NCBI RefSeq assembly: GCF_001602525.1
Contig: NZ_LSYT01000001.1
Span: 558,001-622,000 of the forward strand
Direction: 5' to 3'
Source: Flavobacterium chilense
GTDB lineage: Bacteria; Bacteroidota; Bacteroidia; Flavobacteriales; Flavobacteriaceae
DNA: 64,000 bases
Shown here piece after piece: positions 43,284-53,383 of the stretch. A model generated the notes under the pieces. It worked only from the letters and a program-made list of their open reading frames with translations, was not told where the DNA came from and did no database searches. The translations under genes and the position numbers were made by a program. Position 1 is the first letter of the stretch. The number at the start of each line of letters is the position of its first letter.

Positions 43284-44207
43284 ATGAATAACCAACGTTT
43301 TTTAGTCAATCCGCTTCAGCTATCACAAGAAAAATCGTTAAAGACTCTTGTCGAGAACAGAACCATTTACAATCTTAGTCATTGTGAATTGAATTTGTTT
43401 GAAACCTACGAATCGACTAAAATGGTTCCGTTAAAATTTAATGATTTGGTTGTGACCAGTATGCTTCGTGGCAAAAAAGTCATGCATCTTTTCGATGATC
43501 CGGAATTTGAATATCTGCCGGGTGAAACCGTGATTGTGCCTTCTAATGTAGAAATGAAAATTGATTTTCCGGAAGCCTCCAAAAACAATCCTACTCAATG
43601 TCTGGCTCTGGCTATTGACCAGACTAAAATCGCCGAAATTTTAAACTTCTTAAACGAGCAATATCCCAAAGAAGGAAACAATATGTTCTGGCAATTGAAC
43701 TATCAGAATTATTTCTTTTACAATAATGTCGAAATGGCAACGACGATCAATAAACTGATTAAAGAATGCATGAGCACATCTATTACCAAAGATATTCTGG
43801 CTGATTTAACTTTAAAAGAATTATTGATTCGGATTATTCAAACCCAAACGGTAAAGTCTTTGGATGAAGGTAAGTTTATAGAAGACAGCAATCCGATAAA
43901 AGAGGTTACGGAATATATCAAAGAAAATTTGAAGGAAAACATGAATTTAAAAATTCTAAGCGAAAAAGCCTGTATGAGCACAGCTTCTTTCTATCGTTTC
44001 TTTAAGCGCGAACTCGGAATGAGTCCGATTGAATATATTTTGAATGAAAAAATAAAATGTGCCAAAAATTTATTGAAGAACCCAACATTACAAATCAATG
44101 AGGTTTGCTATCTCGCCGGATTTGAAGATGCTAATTACTTTATCAGATTATTTAAAAAATACGAAGGAATCACACCGAAACAGTATCAGTTACTTTATAT
44201 TAATTAG
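43284..44207 (+). CDS. AraC family transcriptional regulator of aldehyde module
   Basis: A 307-residue regulator. The N-terminal ligand domain (about 40-180) is of the AraC_N type often paired with aldehyde dehydrogenase operons; the C-terminal double helix-turn-helix (about 205-305) has L-S-E-K-A-C-M-S-T-A-S-F-Y-R-F-F-K and V-C-Y-L-A-G-F-E-D-A-N-Y-F-I-R-L-F-K-K. It faces the DUF779, alcohol and aldehyde dehydrogenase genes. The paired 21-bp-spaced direct repeats upstream of the aldehyde dehydrogenase are its probable target. Confidence 0.88.
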   Translation: MNNQRFLVNPLQLSQEKSLKTLVENRTIYNLSHCELNLFETYESTKMVPLKFNDLVVTSMLRGKKVMHLFDDPEFEYLPGETVIVPSNVEMKIDFPEASKNNPTQCLALAIDQTKIAEILNFLNEQYPKEGNNMFWQLNYQNYFFYNNVEMATTINKLIKECMSTSITKDILADLTLKELLIRIIQTQTVKSLDEGKFIEDSNPIKEVTEYIKENLKENMNLKILSEKACMSTASFYRFFKRELGMSPIEYILNEKIKCAKNLLKNPTLQINEVCYLAGFEDANYFIRLFKKYEGITPKQYQLLYIN

Positions 44208-44350
44208 GTTCAAAGTCACAAAGGTACATAGAGGCAAAGTTTAATTTGAGGAGTCTCTTTCTTTGTCAACATATCAAAATATGTAAATACAGTAATAATT
44301 TTCCACATCAAGATAAAACCTTTGCAACTTTGCAACTTTGAATCTTTGCT
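44208..44350. repeat. Inverted CAAAGT/ACTTTG repeat between convergent genes
   Basis: Left side GGTTCAAAGTCACAAAGG with GGCAAAG; right side CTTTGCAACTTTGCAACTTTG. They could pair as a long imperfect hairpin and act as a terminator between araC-type and DUF779 genes. The same vocabulary occurs at 33504-33540. Confidence 0.5.
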
Positions 44351-44359
44351 ACTTAAAAA

Positions 44360-44734
44360 TTATTCTATCCTCGTAACCGGTTCTAAATCCTTCTCCTCTT
44401 CTTCTGTAAAAATTCGATATTCGATTTGAAAAGTTTTCTTTAGAGGTGTTTCCAGAGAGAAACCGCCAACTCCAAAAGCATCAATTACGGTTAACGTAAA
44501 ATGGGCATGTTTCCAGTATTCAAATAAATCTTTATCGACCCAAAACTCAGTATCTTCAACAGTTCCAATACACACATCTCCCATTCGTTGATAATATCCG
44601 CCTTTTTCAAAACATTGTGGCTGCGTTCCTTCACAGCATCCTCCGGCCTGATAAAACATTAAATCTCCATGTTTTTCTTTTAGAATTTTAATTAATTCTA
44701 TCGCTTTTTCTGTGGCATCAATTCTTTTAATCAT
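44360..44734 (-). CDS. DUF779 protein, partner of aldehyde dehydrogenase
   Basis: A 124-residue protein typical of DUF779, which is almost always next to an acetaldehyde-type dehydrogenase. It contains a conserved Cys cluster near the middle (Q-A-G-G-C-C-E-G-T-Q-P-Q-C-F, three cysteines) that could bind metal, then the aromatic strand T-E-F-W-V-D. The function is unproven; linkage suggests aldehyde metabolism. A terminator separates it from the alcohol dehydrogenase gene upstream. Confidence 0.85.
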   Translation of the reverse strand: MIKRIDATEKAIELIKILKEKHGDLMFYQAGGCCEGTQPQCFEKGGYYQRMGDVCIGTVEDTEFWVDKDLFEYWKHAHFTLTVIDAFGVGGFSLETPLKKTFQIEYRIFTEEEEKDLEPVTRIE

Positions 44735-44748
44735 GATTTCTGTATTTT

Positions 44749-44791
44749 AAAAAAGCAGCAAACCTATTAATATAAATTTACTGCTTTTTTT
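44749..44791 (-). terminator. Terminator after the zinc alcohol dehydrogenase gene
   Basis: Stem AAAAAAGCAG (44749-44758) / CTGCTTTTTT (44781-44790) with T-run on both strands, between adh and DUF779. Confidence 0.75.
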
Positions 44792-44799
44792 AATTGTTA

Positions 44800-45834
44800 T
44801 TATGAATTTGCAATATCAAGAACGACTCGTCCTTCGATTTGCCCTTTTTTCATTTTATCAAAAACTTCATTTACATCTTCTAATTTTGCCGGATTCACTG
44901 TGGCTTTCACTTTTCCTTCGGCAGCAAATTCTATTGCTTCTTTCATGTCTTTACGTGTTCCAACAATAGAACCACGAATTGTAATTCTGTTCAAAACAGT
45001 ATCAAAAATCGATAAATCAAAATTACCTGGAGGAAGTCCGTTTAATGCCATAGTACCTTTTCTTCTCAATGTTTCAAGACCTTGCTTGAATGCAACAGGA
45101 GAAACTGCGGTAACTAATGCCCCATGCATTCCGCCAACTTCTTTTTTTAAGTATTCTCCAGGATTTTGATTTTTTGCATTTACTACTAAATCAGCCCCAA
45201 GTTTTTTAGCCAAATTCAATTTATCATCTGCAACATCAATGGCAGCAACATGCATTCCCATTGCTTTTGCATATTGAACAGCAACGTGTCCTAAACCTCC
45301 AATTCCAGAAATTGCAACCCATTCTCCCGGTTTTACTTCGGTTTCTTTTAAGCCTTTGTAAACTGTAACTCCGGCACAAAGTATGGGAGCCATCTCCATA
45401 AAATTGACATTTGAAGGTAAAATTCCAACATAACGTGCATCAGCAATTACAAATTCAGCAAATCCGCCATCAACGCTGTAACCACCATTTTGCTGGCTTT
45501 CGCATAAGGTTTCCCAGCCTGTAATACATTGGTCACATCCGCCACAGGCACTATAAAGCCATGGTACTCCAACAGCATCACCTTCTTTTACATTTTTTAC
45601 ATCCTGACCTACTGCCGCAACATAACCTACGGCTTCATGTCCCGGAATTAAAGGCATTTTGGGCTTTACTGGCCAATCGCCTTCAACAGCATGCAAATCT
45701 GTATGACAAACACCACTTGCAATCACTTTTACAAGAATTTCATTTCTTCCCGGTCGTTTTACTTCAACTTCTTCAATTTTTAAAAGAGATCCAAATTCTC
45801 TAATAACAGCTGCTTTCATCGTTTTTGGTAACAT
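44800..45834 (-). CDS. Zinc-dependent alcohol dehydrogenase (AdhP-like)
   Basis: A 344-residue medium-chain dehydrogenase interconverting primary alcohols and aldehydes with NAD. Catalytic zinc ligands are in V-C-H-T-D and G-H-E-A-V-G; the structural zinc site has four cysteines in C-G-G-C-D-Q-C...L-C. The Rossmann motif is [10 protein letters not shown] start at ATG 45834 ([10 protein letters not shown]), as in homologues, not at the upstream codon (45867). With the aldehyde dehydrogenase it forms an alcohol-to-acid route. Confidence 0.93.
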   Translation of the reverse strand: MLPKTMKAAVIREFGSLLKIEEVEVKRPGRNEILVKVIASGVCHTDLHAVEGDWPVKPKMPLIPGHEAVGYVAAVGQDVKNVKEGDAVGVPWLYSACGGCDQCITGWETLCESQQNGGYSVDGGFAEFVIADARYVGILPSNVNFMEMAPILCAGVTVYKGLKETEVKPGEWVAISGIGGLGHVAVQYAKAMGMHVAAIDVADDKLNLAKKLGADLVVNAKNQNPGEYLKKEVGGMHGALVTAVSPVAFKQGLETLRRKGTMALNGLPPGNFDLSIFDTVLNRITIRGSIVGTRKDMKEAIEFAAEGKVKATVNPAKLEDVNEVFDKMKKGQIEGRVVLDIANS

Positions 45835-45947
45835 AACAAAGATTGATTTAGTGAGTATAGTAAACAAAATCGTTTATTATTACTCAGGTTTATATTAAAT
45901 AGGGATAATACTTGCTGGGTTTGATTTTACAGAAATAATATTCAACA

Positions 45948-46090
45948 CATAGAAGCATAGATTTTTTGTGTATTACAAAGAATGCTAAAGAGGAATATAT
46001 TTTCCTCACATAGCAAAAACTATGTATTTTAAAAACAAGTGAAACGTCTTTTTCAGACTATAAATTCTATGTTTCTATGTGTTTACCCAA
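45948..46090. repeat. Inverted CACATAGAA...TTCTATGTG repeat region
   Basis: CACATAGAAGCATAGA (near 45956) and TCTATGTTTCTATGTG (near 46066-46081) form an imperfect long pair with a CACATAGC word between, in the aldehyde dehydrogenase-alcohol dehydrogenase gap. Possibly a terminator or RNA processing site. Confidence 0.5.
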
Positions 46091-46106
46091 ACAATTAAAG
46101 GTTCTT

Positions 46107-47612
46107 TTAGAAGAAACCTAATTTCTTTTTATCGTAAGATATCAGCATATTTTTTGTCTGGCGGTATTGTCCTAACATCATTTTGTGATTCTCACGACCA
46201 ATTCCGGATTGTTTGTAACCTCCAAATGGAGCTCCGGCCGGATAAGAGTGATATTGATTGATCCAGACACGACCGGACTGAATTGCTCTGGGAACCTGAT
46301 AAATTTCGTGTGCATCTCGTGTCCAGACTCCTGCACCTAAACCGTACATGGTATCATTGGCGATTTCAATCGCTTCTTCGGTAGTTTTAAAAGTAGTTAC
46401 AGCTAAAACAGGTCCGAAAATCTCTTCCTGAAAAATTCTCATTTTGTTATGCCCTTTAAACAACGTTGGTTTAATGTAATAACCACCTTCGAGATCTCCG
46501 CCTAAATGATTCTCATCACCACCTGTCAGTAATTCTGCACCTTCTTCTTTTCCTAATTTAATATAAGACATAATCTTTTCTTTCTGAACCAATGAAGTTT
46601 GCGCTCCAATCATAGTAGATTTATCCAGCGGATTTCCTTTAACAATCGCTTCTGTTCTTTCGATTACTTTTGCAATAAACTTATCGTAAATATCTTCGTG
46701 AATTAACAATCTCGACGGACAGGTACAAATCTCACCCTGATTCAGCGCAAATAAAACAGCACCTTCTATCGCTTTGTCAAAAAAGTCATCATCGTGATCT
46801 GCTACAGACGGGAAGAAAATATTAGGCGATTTCCCTCCTAGTTCCAATGTTACCGGAATAATATTTTCAGTAGCATATTGCATAACCAAACGCCCTGTAG
46901 TGGTTGAACCTGTAAAAGCTGCTTTTGAAACTTTTTTGTTGGTTACCAGTGGTCGGCCTAATTCGGCACCAAACCCGCTTACAATATTTAAAACTCCGGC
47001 AGGAAGAATATCTCCAATTAATTCCATTAAAACCAAAATAGAAATCGGGGTACTTTCAGCTGGTTTTAAAACAATTGTATTTCCTGCTGCCAGTGCCGGA
47101 GCAATTTTCCATACTGCCATTAAAATTGGAAAATTCCACGGAATAATCTGCGCCACAACTCCCAGCGGTTCACTTAAAGCGATTGTAACGGTTTGAGAAT
47201 CCAGTTCTGCAATCGAACTTTCTTCGGCACGAATTACTCCTGCAAAATATCTAAAGTGATCAATTGCCAGCGGAATATCAGCTGCGAGGGTTTCGCGAAT
47301 TGGTTTTCCGTTATCAATAGTTTCTACAGTTGCAATATATTCAAGGTTATCCTCTATTTTTTGTGCAATCTTATTCAATAAAATGCTTCGTTCTGTAGCT
47401 GATGTTTTTCCCCATGTTTTAAATGCTTCATAAGCTGCATCAACAGCAAGTTCTAAGTCTTCTTTTCCGGAATGCGCTGCTTTTGTAAATACTTTTCCGT
47501 CTATAGGAGAAAGTACATCAAAATATTCCCCTTTAATCGGTGCTGTAAATTTTCCGTTTATGTAATTGTCATATTTTGCCTTAAATTCAGGTCTTTGTGC
47601 GGTTGTGCTCAT
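46107..47612 (-). CDS. NAD-dependent aldehyde dehydrogenase
   Basis: A 501-residue ALDH-superfamily enzyme oxidising aldehydes to acids, of the acetaldehyde/ExaC type. Visible motifs: P-W-N-F-P-I-L near 155, L-E-L-G-G-K-S-P-N with catalytic Glu, [10 protein letters not shown] with the catalytic Cys, and E-I-F-G-P-V. The double-Cys C-T-C-P-S form is typical of the acetaldehyde branch. Clustered with DUF779, an alcohol dehydrogenase and an AraC regulator. The promoter has a -7 box but no TTG -33, replaced by a direct-repeat half-site. Confidence 0.94.
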   Translation of the reverse strand: MSTTAQRPEFKAKYDNYINGKFTAPIKGEYFDVLSPIDGKVFTKAAHSGKEDLELAVDAAYEAFKTWGKTSATERSILLNKIAQKIEDNLEYIATVETIDNGKPIRETLAADIPLAIDHFRYFAGVIRAEESSIAELDSQTVTIALSEPLGVVAQIIPWNFPILMAVWKIAPALAAGNTIVLKPAESTPISILVLMELIGDILPAGVLNIVSGFGAELGRPLVTNKKVSKAAFTGSTTTGRLVMQYATENIIPVTLELGGKSPNIFFPSVADHDDDFFDKAIEGAVLFALNQGEICTCPSRLLIHEDIYDKFIAKVIERTEAIVKGNPLDKSTMIGAQTSLVQKEKIMSYIKLGKEEGAELLTGGDENHLGGDLEGGYYIKPTLFKGHNKMRIFQEEIFGPVLAVTTFKTTEEAIEIANDTMYGLGAGVWTRDAHEIYQVPRAIQSGRVWINQYHSYPAGAPFGGYKQSGIGRENHKMMLGQYRQTKNMLISYDKKKLGFF

Positions 47613-47634
47613 AATATGTTTTTTTGATTCATTT

Positions 47635-47642
47635 CAAATTTA
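47635..47642 (-). promoter_or_regulatory. -7 promoter box of aldehyde dehydrogenase (no -33)
   Basis: Minus-strand TAAATTTG, 22 nt before the ATG. The expected -33 position (47662-47664) reads ATT instead of TTG and falls in a half-site, as in an activator-dependent promoter. Confidence 0.65.
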
Positions 47643-47661
47643 CTTTCATAAATTGATTCAG

Positions 47662-47690
47662 AATAGCACTTTTCATTCATCTAATAGCAC
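47662..47690 (-). promoter_or_regulatory. Paired GTGCTATT direct repeats, candidate AraC-type operator
   Basis: Minus-strand GTGCTATT occurs at 47683-47690 and 47662-47669, exactly 21 bp apart (two helical turns), with the proximal half overlapping the -33 position. Confidence 0.65.
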
Positions 47691-47848
47691 AAAAATTACA
47701 CATTCGTTTTTATAACTAACTTTTAATATTTATTTATTAAAAAATTGGCTTTAAAAATATAAAATACTCAGGTTCAGGGATTTTTATAAGAATAAAAATC
47801 AGTCCGAAAAAACCAAATAAATTGTTTCTTACTACAACGCGCAATCCT

Positions 47849-47856
47849 TATATTTG
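47849..47856 (+). promoter_or_regulatory. -7 promoter box of pheT
   Basis: TATATTTG, 29 nt before the ATG. A TTG at 47822-47824 is 24 bp away, longer than ideal. Confidence 0.5.
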
Positions 47857-47885
47857 TATCCTCATACAAGAATAAAAAAGTTAAC

Positions 47886-50306
47886 ATGAAAATATCTTAC
47901 AACTGGTTAAAACAATTTATTAAAACTGACTGGACATCTGAACAAACTTCAGAATTATTAACCGATTTGGGTCTTGAAGTAGAAGTTGTCGAAAAATACC
48001 AGTCTGTTAAAGGCGGTTTGGAAGGTGTTGTTGTAGGACACGTACTTACTTGTGAAAAGCATCCTGATGCAGACAGATTAAAGGTTACAACTGTAAATAT
48101 TGGTTTAGAAGCCCCTATTCAGATTGTTTGTGGTGCTGCTAATGTGGCTGCCGGACAAAAAGTGCCTGTTGCAACCATAGGAACCGTTCTATATGATAAA
48201 GAGGGTGCTGAATTTTCTATTAAAAAAGGTAAGATACGCGGACAGGAAAGTCATGGAATGATTTGTGCCGAGGATGAATTAGGTTTGGGAACAAGTCACG
48301 ACGGAATCATGATTCTGGACGAAAAACTGGTACCGGGAACCAAAGCATCTGAAGTATTTAAGATTGCTAATGATGAAGTATTCGAAATTGGATTAACTCC
48401 AAACCGTGCTGATGCCATGAGCCACTTAGGTACGGCACGTGATCTAAGAGCCGGAATGCTGCAACGTGGTGTCAATGTTGAATTGATTACACCATCTGTA
48501 AGTAATTTCAGAGTAGACATGCGTACTTTAAAAATCGACGTGAATGTTGAGGAGCCTCTTTTGGCACCCAGATATTGTGGTGTTACTATTTCTGGTATTT
48601 CTGTTCAGGAATCTCCGGCATGGTTACAAGATCGTTTGAAAGCTATTGGATTAACTCCAAAAAATAATATTGTCGATGTTACTAATTATGTTTTACACGA
48701 ATTAGGTCAGCCTCTTCATGCATTTGATGCAGCAAAAATCAACGGAAAAGTGATTGTAAAAACACTTCCTGAAGGTACAAAATTTGTTACGCTGGATGAT
48801 GTTGAAAGAACTTTACACAAAGAAGACTTAATGATTTGCGACGAAAAAGGTCCGCTTTGTATTGCGGGAGTTTTTGGAGGAAAAAAATCAGGTGTTACTG
48901 AAGGTACTACAACTATATTCTTAGAAAGTGCTTATTTTGATGCGGTAAGCGTTCGTAAAACAGCTAAAAGACATCAATTGAATACAGATGCTTCTTTTAG
49001 ATTTGAAAGAGGAATTGATCCAACAATTACAGAATATGCCTTGAAACGTGCAGCCCTTTTAATTCAGGAGGTTGCAGGCGGAAAAATAACATCTGATGTT
49101 GTAGAAGTATATCCTAAAAAAGTAGAAGATTTTTCAGTTTTATTGAATTTCAGTCATGTTTCGAAAATTATCGGACAGGAAATTCCAAAAGATACCATCA
49201 AAAAAATCCTGGTTTCTTTAGACATTAAAGTAAACAGCGTTTCTGATTCGGGATTAGGTTTAACTATTCCGGCTTATCGCGTAGATGTGCAACGCGAAAT
49301 TGATGTTATCGAAGAGATCTTGAGGGTTTATGGATACAACAACATTAACTTCTCTAAAAAGTTTAACGCAACCGTTTCTAATTCGCCAAGAACAGAAGAT
49401 TACAAAGTGCAGAATGTGATCGCTTCTCAGTTAAACTCACAGGGTTTTCATGAAATGATGGCAAATTCTCTGACAACAGCAGCTTATGCTAAATTATCTA
49501 CTGTTTTAAAAGAAGAACATAATGTTACGATGTTAAACCCGTTAAGCAGTGATTTGGCTACTATGCGTCAGTCTTTATTGTTTTCTGGTTTAGAAGCTAT
49601 TTCGTATAATATCAACAGAAAAAATGCTGATTTAAAATTATTCGAATTTGGAAAATCGTACCACAAATATCTTAACGGATATGAAGAGCACAAACATTTA
49701 ACTTTATTAATTTCAGGAAACAGAAACAAAGAAAGCTGGACAAACCCGCAAAAAGCTACTGATTTCTTTTTACTAAAAGGATATGTTAAAGGTGTTTTAA
49801 CCCGTTTAGGAATTGATAAAATTACGAATGCACCAGTTCAGTCTGATGTGTTTTCTGAAGGAACTGCAATTTGCTACAACAATGATACGCTGGTTGAAAT
49901 GGGTGTAGTGAAAAAGTCAATACTGAAACATTTCGGAATCAAACAAGATGTTTATTTTGCTGATTTTAACTGGGATTTAGTTCTGAAAATCATCACTGGA
50001 AAAATTAAGTATAGTGAAATTCCTAAATATCCTGAAGTACGCAGAGATTTAGCTTTGCTAATTGATAAGAGTACTACTTACGAAAGTATATTTAATCTGG
50101 CTAAACAAACAGAAAAATCACTTTTGAAAGATGTTAATTTATTTGACGTTTACGAAGGCGAAAAACTTCCGGAAGGTAAAAAATCATATGCTTTGAGTTT
50201 TACCATTCAGGACAATACCAAAACGCTTACAGATGCTCAAATTGATAAGATCATGTCGAAACTGCAACAAACTTTTGAGACTGAACTTGGAGCAAGTTTA
50301 AGATAA
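47886..50306 (+). CDS. pheT: Phenylalanyl-tRNA synthetase beta subunit
   Basis: The beta chain of the (alpha-beta)2 enzyme charging tRNA-Phe. The 806 residues show the N-terminal EMAP-type tRNA-binding domain (about 40-150: C-E-K-H-P-D-A-D-R-L), the B3/B4 editing domain, B5 (I-P-K-D-T-I-K-K-I-L), the catalytic-like domain (E-E-I-L-R-V-Y-G-Y), and the FDX anticodon-binding domain at the end (Y-P-E-V-R-R-D-L-A-L-L). Complete. pheS is not in the window, so the subunit genes are separated. Confidence 0.96.
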   Translation: MKISYNWLKQFIKTDWTSEQTSELLTDLGLEVEVVEKYQSVKGGLEGVVVGHVLTCEKHPDADRLKVTTVNIGLEAPIQIVCGAANVAAGQKVPVATIGTVLYDKEGAEFSIKKGKIRGQESHGMICAEDELGLGTSHDGIMILDEKLVPGTKASEVFKIANDEVFEIGLTPNRADAMSHLGTARDLRAGMLQRGVNVELITPSVSNFRVDMRTLKIDVNVEEPLLAPRYCGVTISGISVQESPAWLQDRLKAIGLTPKNNIVDVTNYVLHELGQPLHAFDAAKINGKVIVKTLPEGTKFVTLDDVERTLHKEDLMICDEKGPLCIAGVFGGKKSGVTEGTTTIFLESAYFDAVSVRKTAKRHQLNTDASFRFERGIDPTITEYALKRAALLIQEVAGGKITSDVVEVYPKKVEDFSVLLNFSHVSKIIGQEIPKDTIKKILVSLDIKVNSVSDSGLGLTIPAYRVDVQREIDVIEEILRVYGYNNINFSKKFNATVSNSPRTEDYKVQNVIASQLNSQGFHEMMANSLTTAAYAKLSTVLKEEHNVTMLNPLSSDLATMRQSLLFSGLEAISYNINRKNADLKLFEFGKSYHKYLNGYEEHKHLTLLISGNRNKESWTNPQKATDFFLLKGYVKGVLTRLGIDKITNAPVQSDVFSEGTAICYNNDTLVEMGVVKKSILKHFGIKQDVYFADFNWDLVLKIITGKIKYSEIPKYPEVRRDLALLIDKSTTYESIFNLAKQTEKSLLKDVNLFDVYEGEKLPEGKKSYALSFTIQDNTKTLTDAQIDKIMSKLQQTFETELGASLR

Positions 50307-50327
50307 AAATTATTCCTTTTTAAATAC

Positions 50328-50355
50328 AAAACCCGGCTTTGTTAAGTCGGGTTTT
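50328..50355. terminator. Bidirectional terminator between pheT and the SGNH gene
   Basis: Stem AAAACCCG with a mismatch then CTT, loop TGTT, partner AAG and CGGGTTTT; the AT-rich tails serve both convergent genes. Confidence 0.8.
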
Positions 50356-50360
50356 CTGTT

Positions 50361-51602
50361 TTAAAAATTAACGCGCGTTGACAATCGTCTTGCTCCAACT
50401 GAATTGGGATGAATCTCGTCACGCCAGTAATCGGACGAATTTAAAAGTCCTCGGTAATCTATTATCCTGCTTTGAAAACGATATCCGTAGTAGCCAAAAT
50501 GATTTTTGATCTGCCATAAAAGGGCATAAAATTTATCCAGTAAACGTATAATGATATAGCATCGTAAAATTTCATCTGCAATACCCAATCGATCGAAAAC
50601 AGGTTTTATCCAGGGCCCAAGCGGTAAATTAATCCCTACTATCGAAGGTCTGACACCAAGTTTAAATAACGGATAATCATAAGTATGCATATAAAAAATG
50701 GTATTGGGCGTAGAATGAGAATTTATGATGCTTGCAAAACCCAGATAATTGCGCATAATTGTGTTGAAAATGCTATTAAGGTTTGCTGAATTAAAAAGAG
50801 CAGCATCAAAAGTTGTTGTATTAAGATATCTTTTATACTGAATGCATTTTTGATATAAAGCATCTCCTGCAGACATATTTTTTAATTCATTTAATTTGGC
50901 TGAATCTGTAAAAAAAGCAGCATCAAACAATGTAACTCCTGAGTTTAATATTCTGCCCAATTGAGGAAATACATCATTTCCTCCTCCGCTAAAATAAATT
51001 CGGTCAATACGATAACCACTTATATACTGTACAAAATTAGCCCTGTCAGTATACATATCTGAAGTAGTTTCTCCAAATTTGGCCAAATGCAGACAGTTTA
51101 GATTAAGCCTTTGATTTTGATCTGTAATTGTATCATACAAATCCAGAACTCTTGGCACCGGATAATCTAACCAGGAATCACCTTCGAAAATAACATTTAG
51201 TGTATTGGCATTTCCGGCATTTCGTCTAAAAATAAACGAATTGGTAATAAAAGGCTGGTGCACCGACTCATCTTCTCCTTCTGTCAAAGAAACACTAACA
51301 CTGTTTAGCTGTTTTAAAGCATTATAAGTCTGATCATTTGGATAAATTATTCCCGTAACCAGAATCCTGTTATTAGCCTGAAAATTTAGAACAGAAATAA
51401 TTGTATTATCTGTTTGATTGTTTACAATAACTCCATTTGTTTGTACTGGATATCCTAATGCTTTTAAATAATTTTGAATCTGCAGAACATCAGCAGGATT
51501 ATTAACAGCATTCAGGCCAACACTATTGCTTACTATTCCTGACAGATTCTGACTGGAAGGATTTTGATTTATGAGCGAGGTATTCGAAACTATATTTTCC
51601 AT
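50361..51602 (-). CDS. SGNH/GDSL-type hydrolase with peptidoglycan-binding-like N-terminus
   Basis: A 413-residue protein. Residues 30-100 resemble a PG_binding_1 helical repeat (V-L-Q-I-Q-N-Y-L-K-A-L-G-Y-P-V). From 135 on it is an SGNH esterase: block I G-D-S-W with Ser143, Gly in K-F-G-E-T-T, Asn in G-G-G-N-D-V, and Asp395/His398 in D-E-I-H-P-N. All four catalytic elements look intact. There is no signal peptide, odd for a cell-wall hydrolase. Last gene of the six-gene minus-strand cluster, 12 nt after the S8 peptidase. Confidence 0.75.
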   Translation of the reverse strand: MENIVSNTSLINQNPSSQNLSGIVSNSVGLNAVNNPADVLQIQNYLKALGYPVQTNGVIVNNQTDNTIISVLNFQANNRILVTGIIYPNDQTYNALKQLNSVSVSLTEGEDESVHQPFITNSFIFRRNAGNANTLNVIFEGDSWLDYPVPRVLDLYDTITDQNQRLNLNCLHLAKFGETTSDMYTDRANFVQYISGYRIDRIYFSGGGNDVFPQLGRILNSGVTLFDAAFFTDSAKLNELKNMSAGDALYQKCIQYKRYLNTTTFDAALFNSANLNSIFNTIMRNYLGFASIINSHSTPNTIFYMHTYDYPLFKLGVRPSIVGINLPLGPWIKPVFDRLGIADEILRCYIIIRLLDKFYALLWQIKNHFGYYGYRFQSRIIDYRGLLNSSDYWRDEIHPNSVGARRLSTRVNF

Positions 51603-51614
51603 TGTATTCCGGTG

Positions 51615-53288
51615 TTATGTTATTTTGTTAGGGTTGATATAACCATGTCCTGCTCTGAAAACTTCAAAATTATTGTCTTTAAAAAAAGCAGTATCACAGG
51701 CATCAAAGAGTTTTTTTCTGATTGCTTTAATGTCAAGGTCAGGTTCTTTTTCGAGAATTTTCATGACTAAAGAAGCTACATAAGGCGCTGCCATACTACT
51801 GCCGCTTTTAGCCGTGAGTTTATTTGAAGCTCTGTTTTCTCTGCTTGAAGACGAACAGGATGATTTTATCTTAAAACCGGGTGCCACAAGCTCGGGTTTC
51901 ATTCTCCCGTCAACGGTAGGTCCTGAACTGCTAAAAGATAAAATAGGTTTGGTTTCATCATCCTGATTATAAGCTCCTACCACAATACTGTATTTTGAAT
52001 TACAGATAGAATTGGTTGTATGTGTTTTATTGGCAACGGCAGGCAAAAAAATGGACTGACCGCCGTCATCACGCTCAATATAACAATGATAACGGCCGTT
52101 TTTAACAGTTCTTCCCACTAATTCAATAGTCCAGAATTTTGAGTTTAACTTTCCGTTGATCAAAATATTAATTTGATTTTTACCGGTATTAGGTTCGTTA
52201 CATCTGTGCAGACAAATACCTACTTCATCATCATCTTTTACAATCATTTCGTCTTTAAAAGGCGTTGACGAAAGCAGGAGCTTCTGATTATCATCATAAA
52301 TATTGACACTTAAAACATCGTCTCCATGATACCAGATTTCCATTTCGTTGGGTGTGCGGTCATTTTTCTTGAACATCCACGGAATCTTGATTTTCTGATT
52401 TGGTTTAATATCGCCATAGCAATGCACGTTTGCCTGATGGTAATTTCCTGTGCTTTGTACAATGGCTGTTCCTTTTCTGGAAGTCAGAATATAATCAATT
52501 ACTTGTTCTAACAATGTTTGTCCTGTATGTGCGTCACCATGACCTCCCAGACTCATATTGGTTACAAGTGGTCGCTCATATGCCTTCGAAATACAAAAAT
52601 GAAGTCCCTCACAGGTTTTTACAGAATCTCCCAACGACAAATTTGATCCGTTAATATTATTTAAACCCAGATCAACTGCAACAATTGGAACATTGGGCGC
52701 AAAACTTCTTGCTGCAACAGCTCCGTTACCGCAGGCAATTCCCAAAACATGCGTTCCATGAGTTCCGCTTCCAAATAAATCTGATTTACCGGGATGATAA
52801 CCCAGTTTCTTAAAAGGAAATTCATCCAATAGAGCTTCATTAATCTGTGCCTTGGTAATAATTCTTCCGTAACCATATTGATTTCCATCATATCGGTCTG
52901 ATTGTACCCAAATATTCTCGAAACGTGTTTTGCCATCAACGATAAAATCAGGATGAGTAAAGTCGAAACCAAAATCGATAATTCCAAATACTACATTTGA
53001 AACTCCGTTGTCTGTAACGTCGTTTTTCTTTTCTAAAACCTGATTTTCAAAATCTTGTTCTATTGCCTGATTTGCAGGAACTACGCTGGGTGCTTTTAGA
53101 CTTTTTACTTTTTTACTATTGTAAATCGTCAATAAAAAACGCCTCTTGGTGCGTATGCTTACAATTTTGCCAAATTCTGAAATGATTTTGCAATGATCCG
53201 GATAATCCTTTTCTTTTTCTAAACGCATCAGTAAGGATAATTCTTCATCCGGATTACCATATAATATAACTTTAAGTCTAGGATCCAT
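51615..53288 (-). CDS. Subtilisin-like S8 family serine peptidase
   Basis: A 557-residue serine endopeptidase with a complete triad: Asp105 (I-I-D-F-G-F-D), His177 (G-T-H-G-T-H-V) and Ser498 (G-S-S-M-A-A-P). Residues 1-95 look like a prodomain or inhibitor-I9-like segment, and an insert of about 150 residues lies between His and Ser. There is no signal peptide and no type IX C-terminal sorting domain, so it should act inside the cell or leave by an unusual route. Follows the coiled-coil protein gene, with a hairpin between. Confidence 0.9.
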   Translation of the reverse strand: MDPRLKVILYGNPDEELSLLMRLEKEKDYPDHCKIISEFGKIVSIRTKRRFLLTIYNSKKVKSLKAPSVVPANQAIEQDFENQVLEKKNDVTDNGVSNVVFGIIDFGFDFTHPDFIVDGKTRFENIWVQSDRYDGNQYGYGRIITKAQINEALLDEFPFKKLGYHPGKSDLFGSGTHGTHVLGIACGNGAVAARSFAPNVPIVAVDLGLNNINGSNLSLGDSVKTCEGLHFCISKAYERPLVTNMSLGGHGDAHTGQTLLEQVIDYILTSRKGTAIVQSTGNYHQANVHCYGDIKPNQKIKIPWMFKKNDRTPNEMEIWYHGDDVLSVNIYDDNQKLLLSSTPFKDEMIVKDDDEVGICLHRCNEPNTGKNQINILINGKLNSKFWTIELVGRTVKNGRYHCYIERDDGGQSIFLPAVANKTHTTNSICNSKYSIVVGAYNQDDETKPILSFSSSGPTVDGRMKPELVAPGFKIKSSCSSSSRENRASNKLTAKSGSSMAAPYVASLVMKILEKEPDLDIKAIRKKLFDACDTAFFKDNNFEVFRAGHGYINPNKIT

Positions 53289-53352
53289 GATTTTGCATTT
53301 AGTTTTTTAAAAAGATTTTAAGGCTGATAATTTCTCTAAACTTATTTCCGTT

Positions 53353-53383
53353 CTAATCCCTAACGTTTTCATTTGGGATTAGT
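53353..53383 (-). terminator. Intercistronic hairpin at the coiled-coil gene stop
   Basis: CTAATCCC / GGGATTAG 8-bp stem spanning the stop codon of the 53369-53908 gene; no T-run, so it may be an mRNA-processing or attenuating structure rather than a full terminator. Confidence 0.45.
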
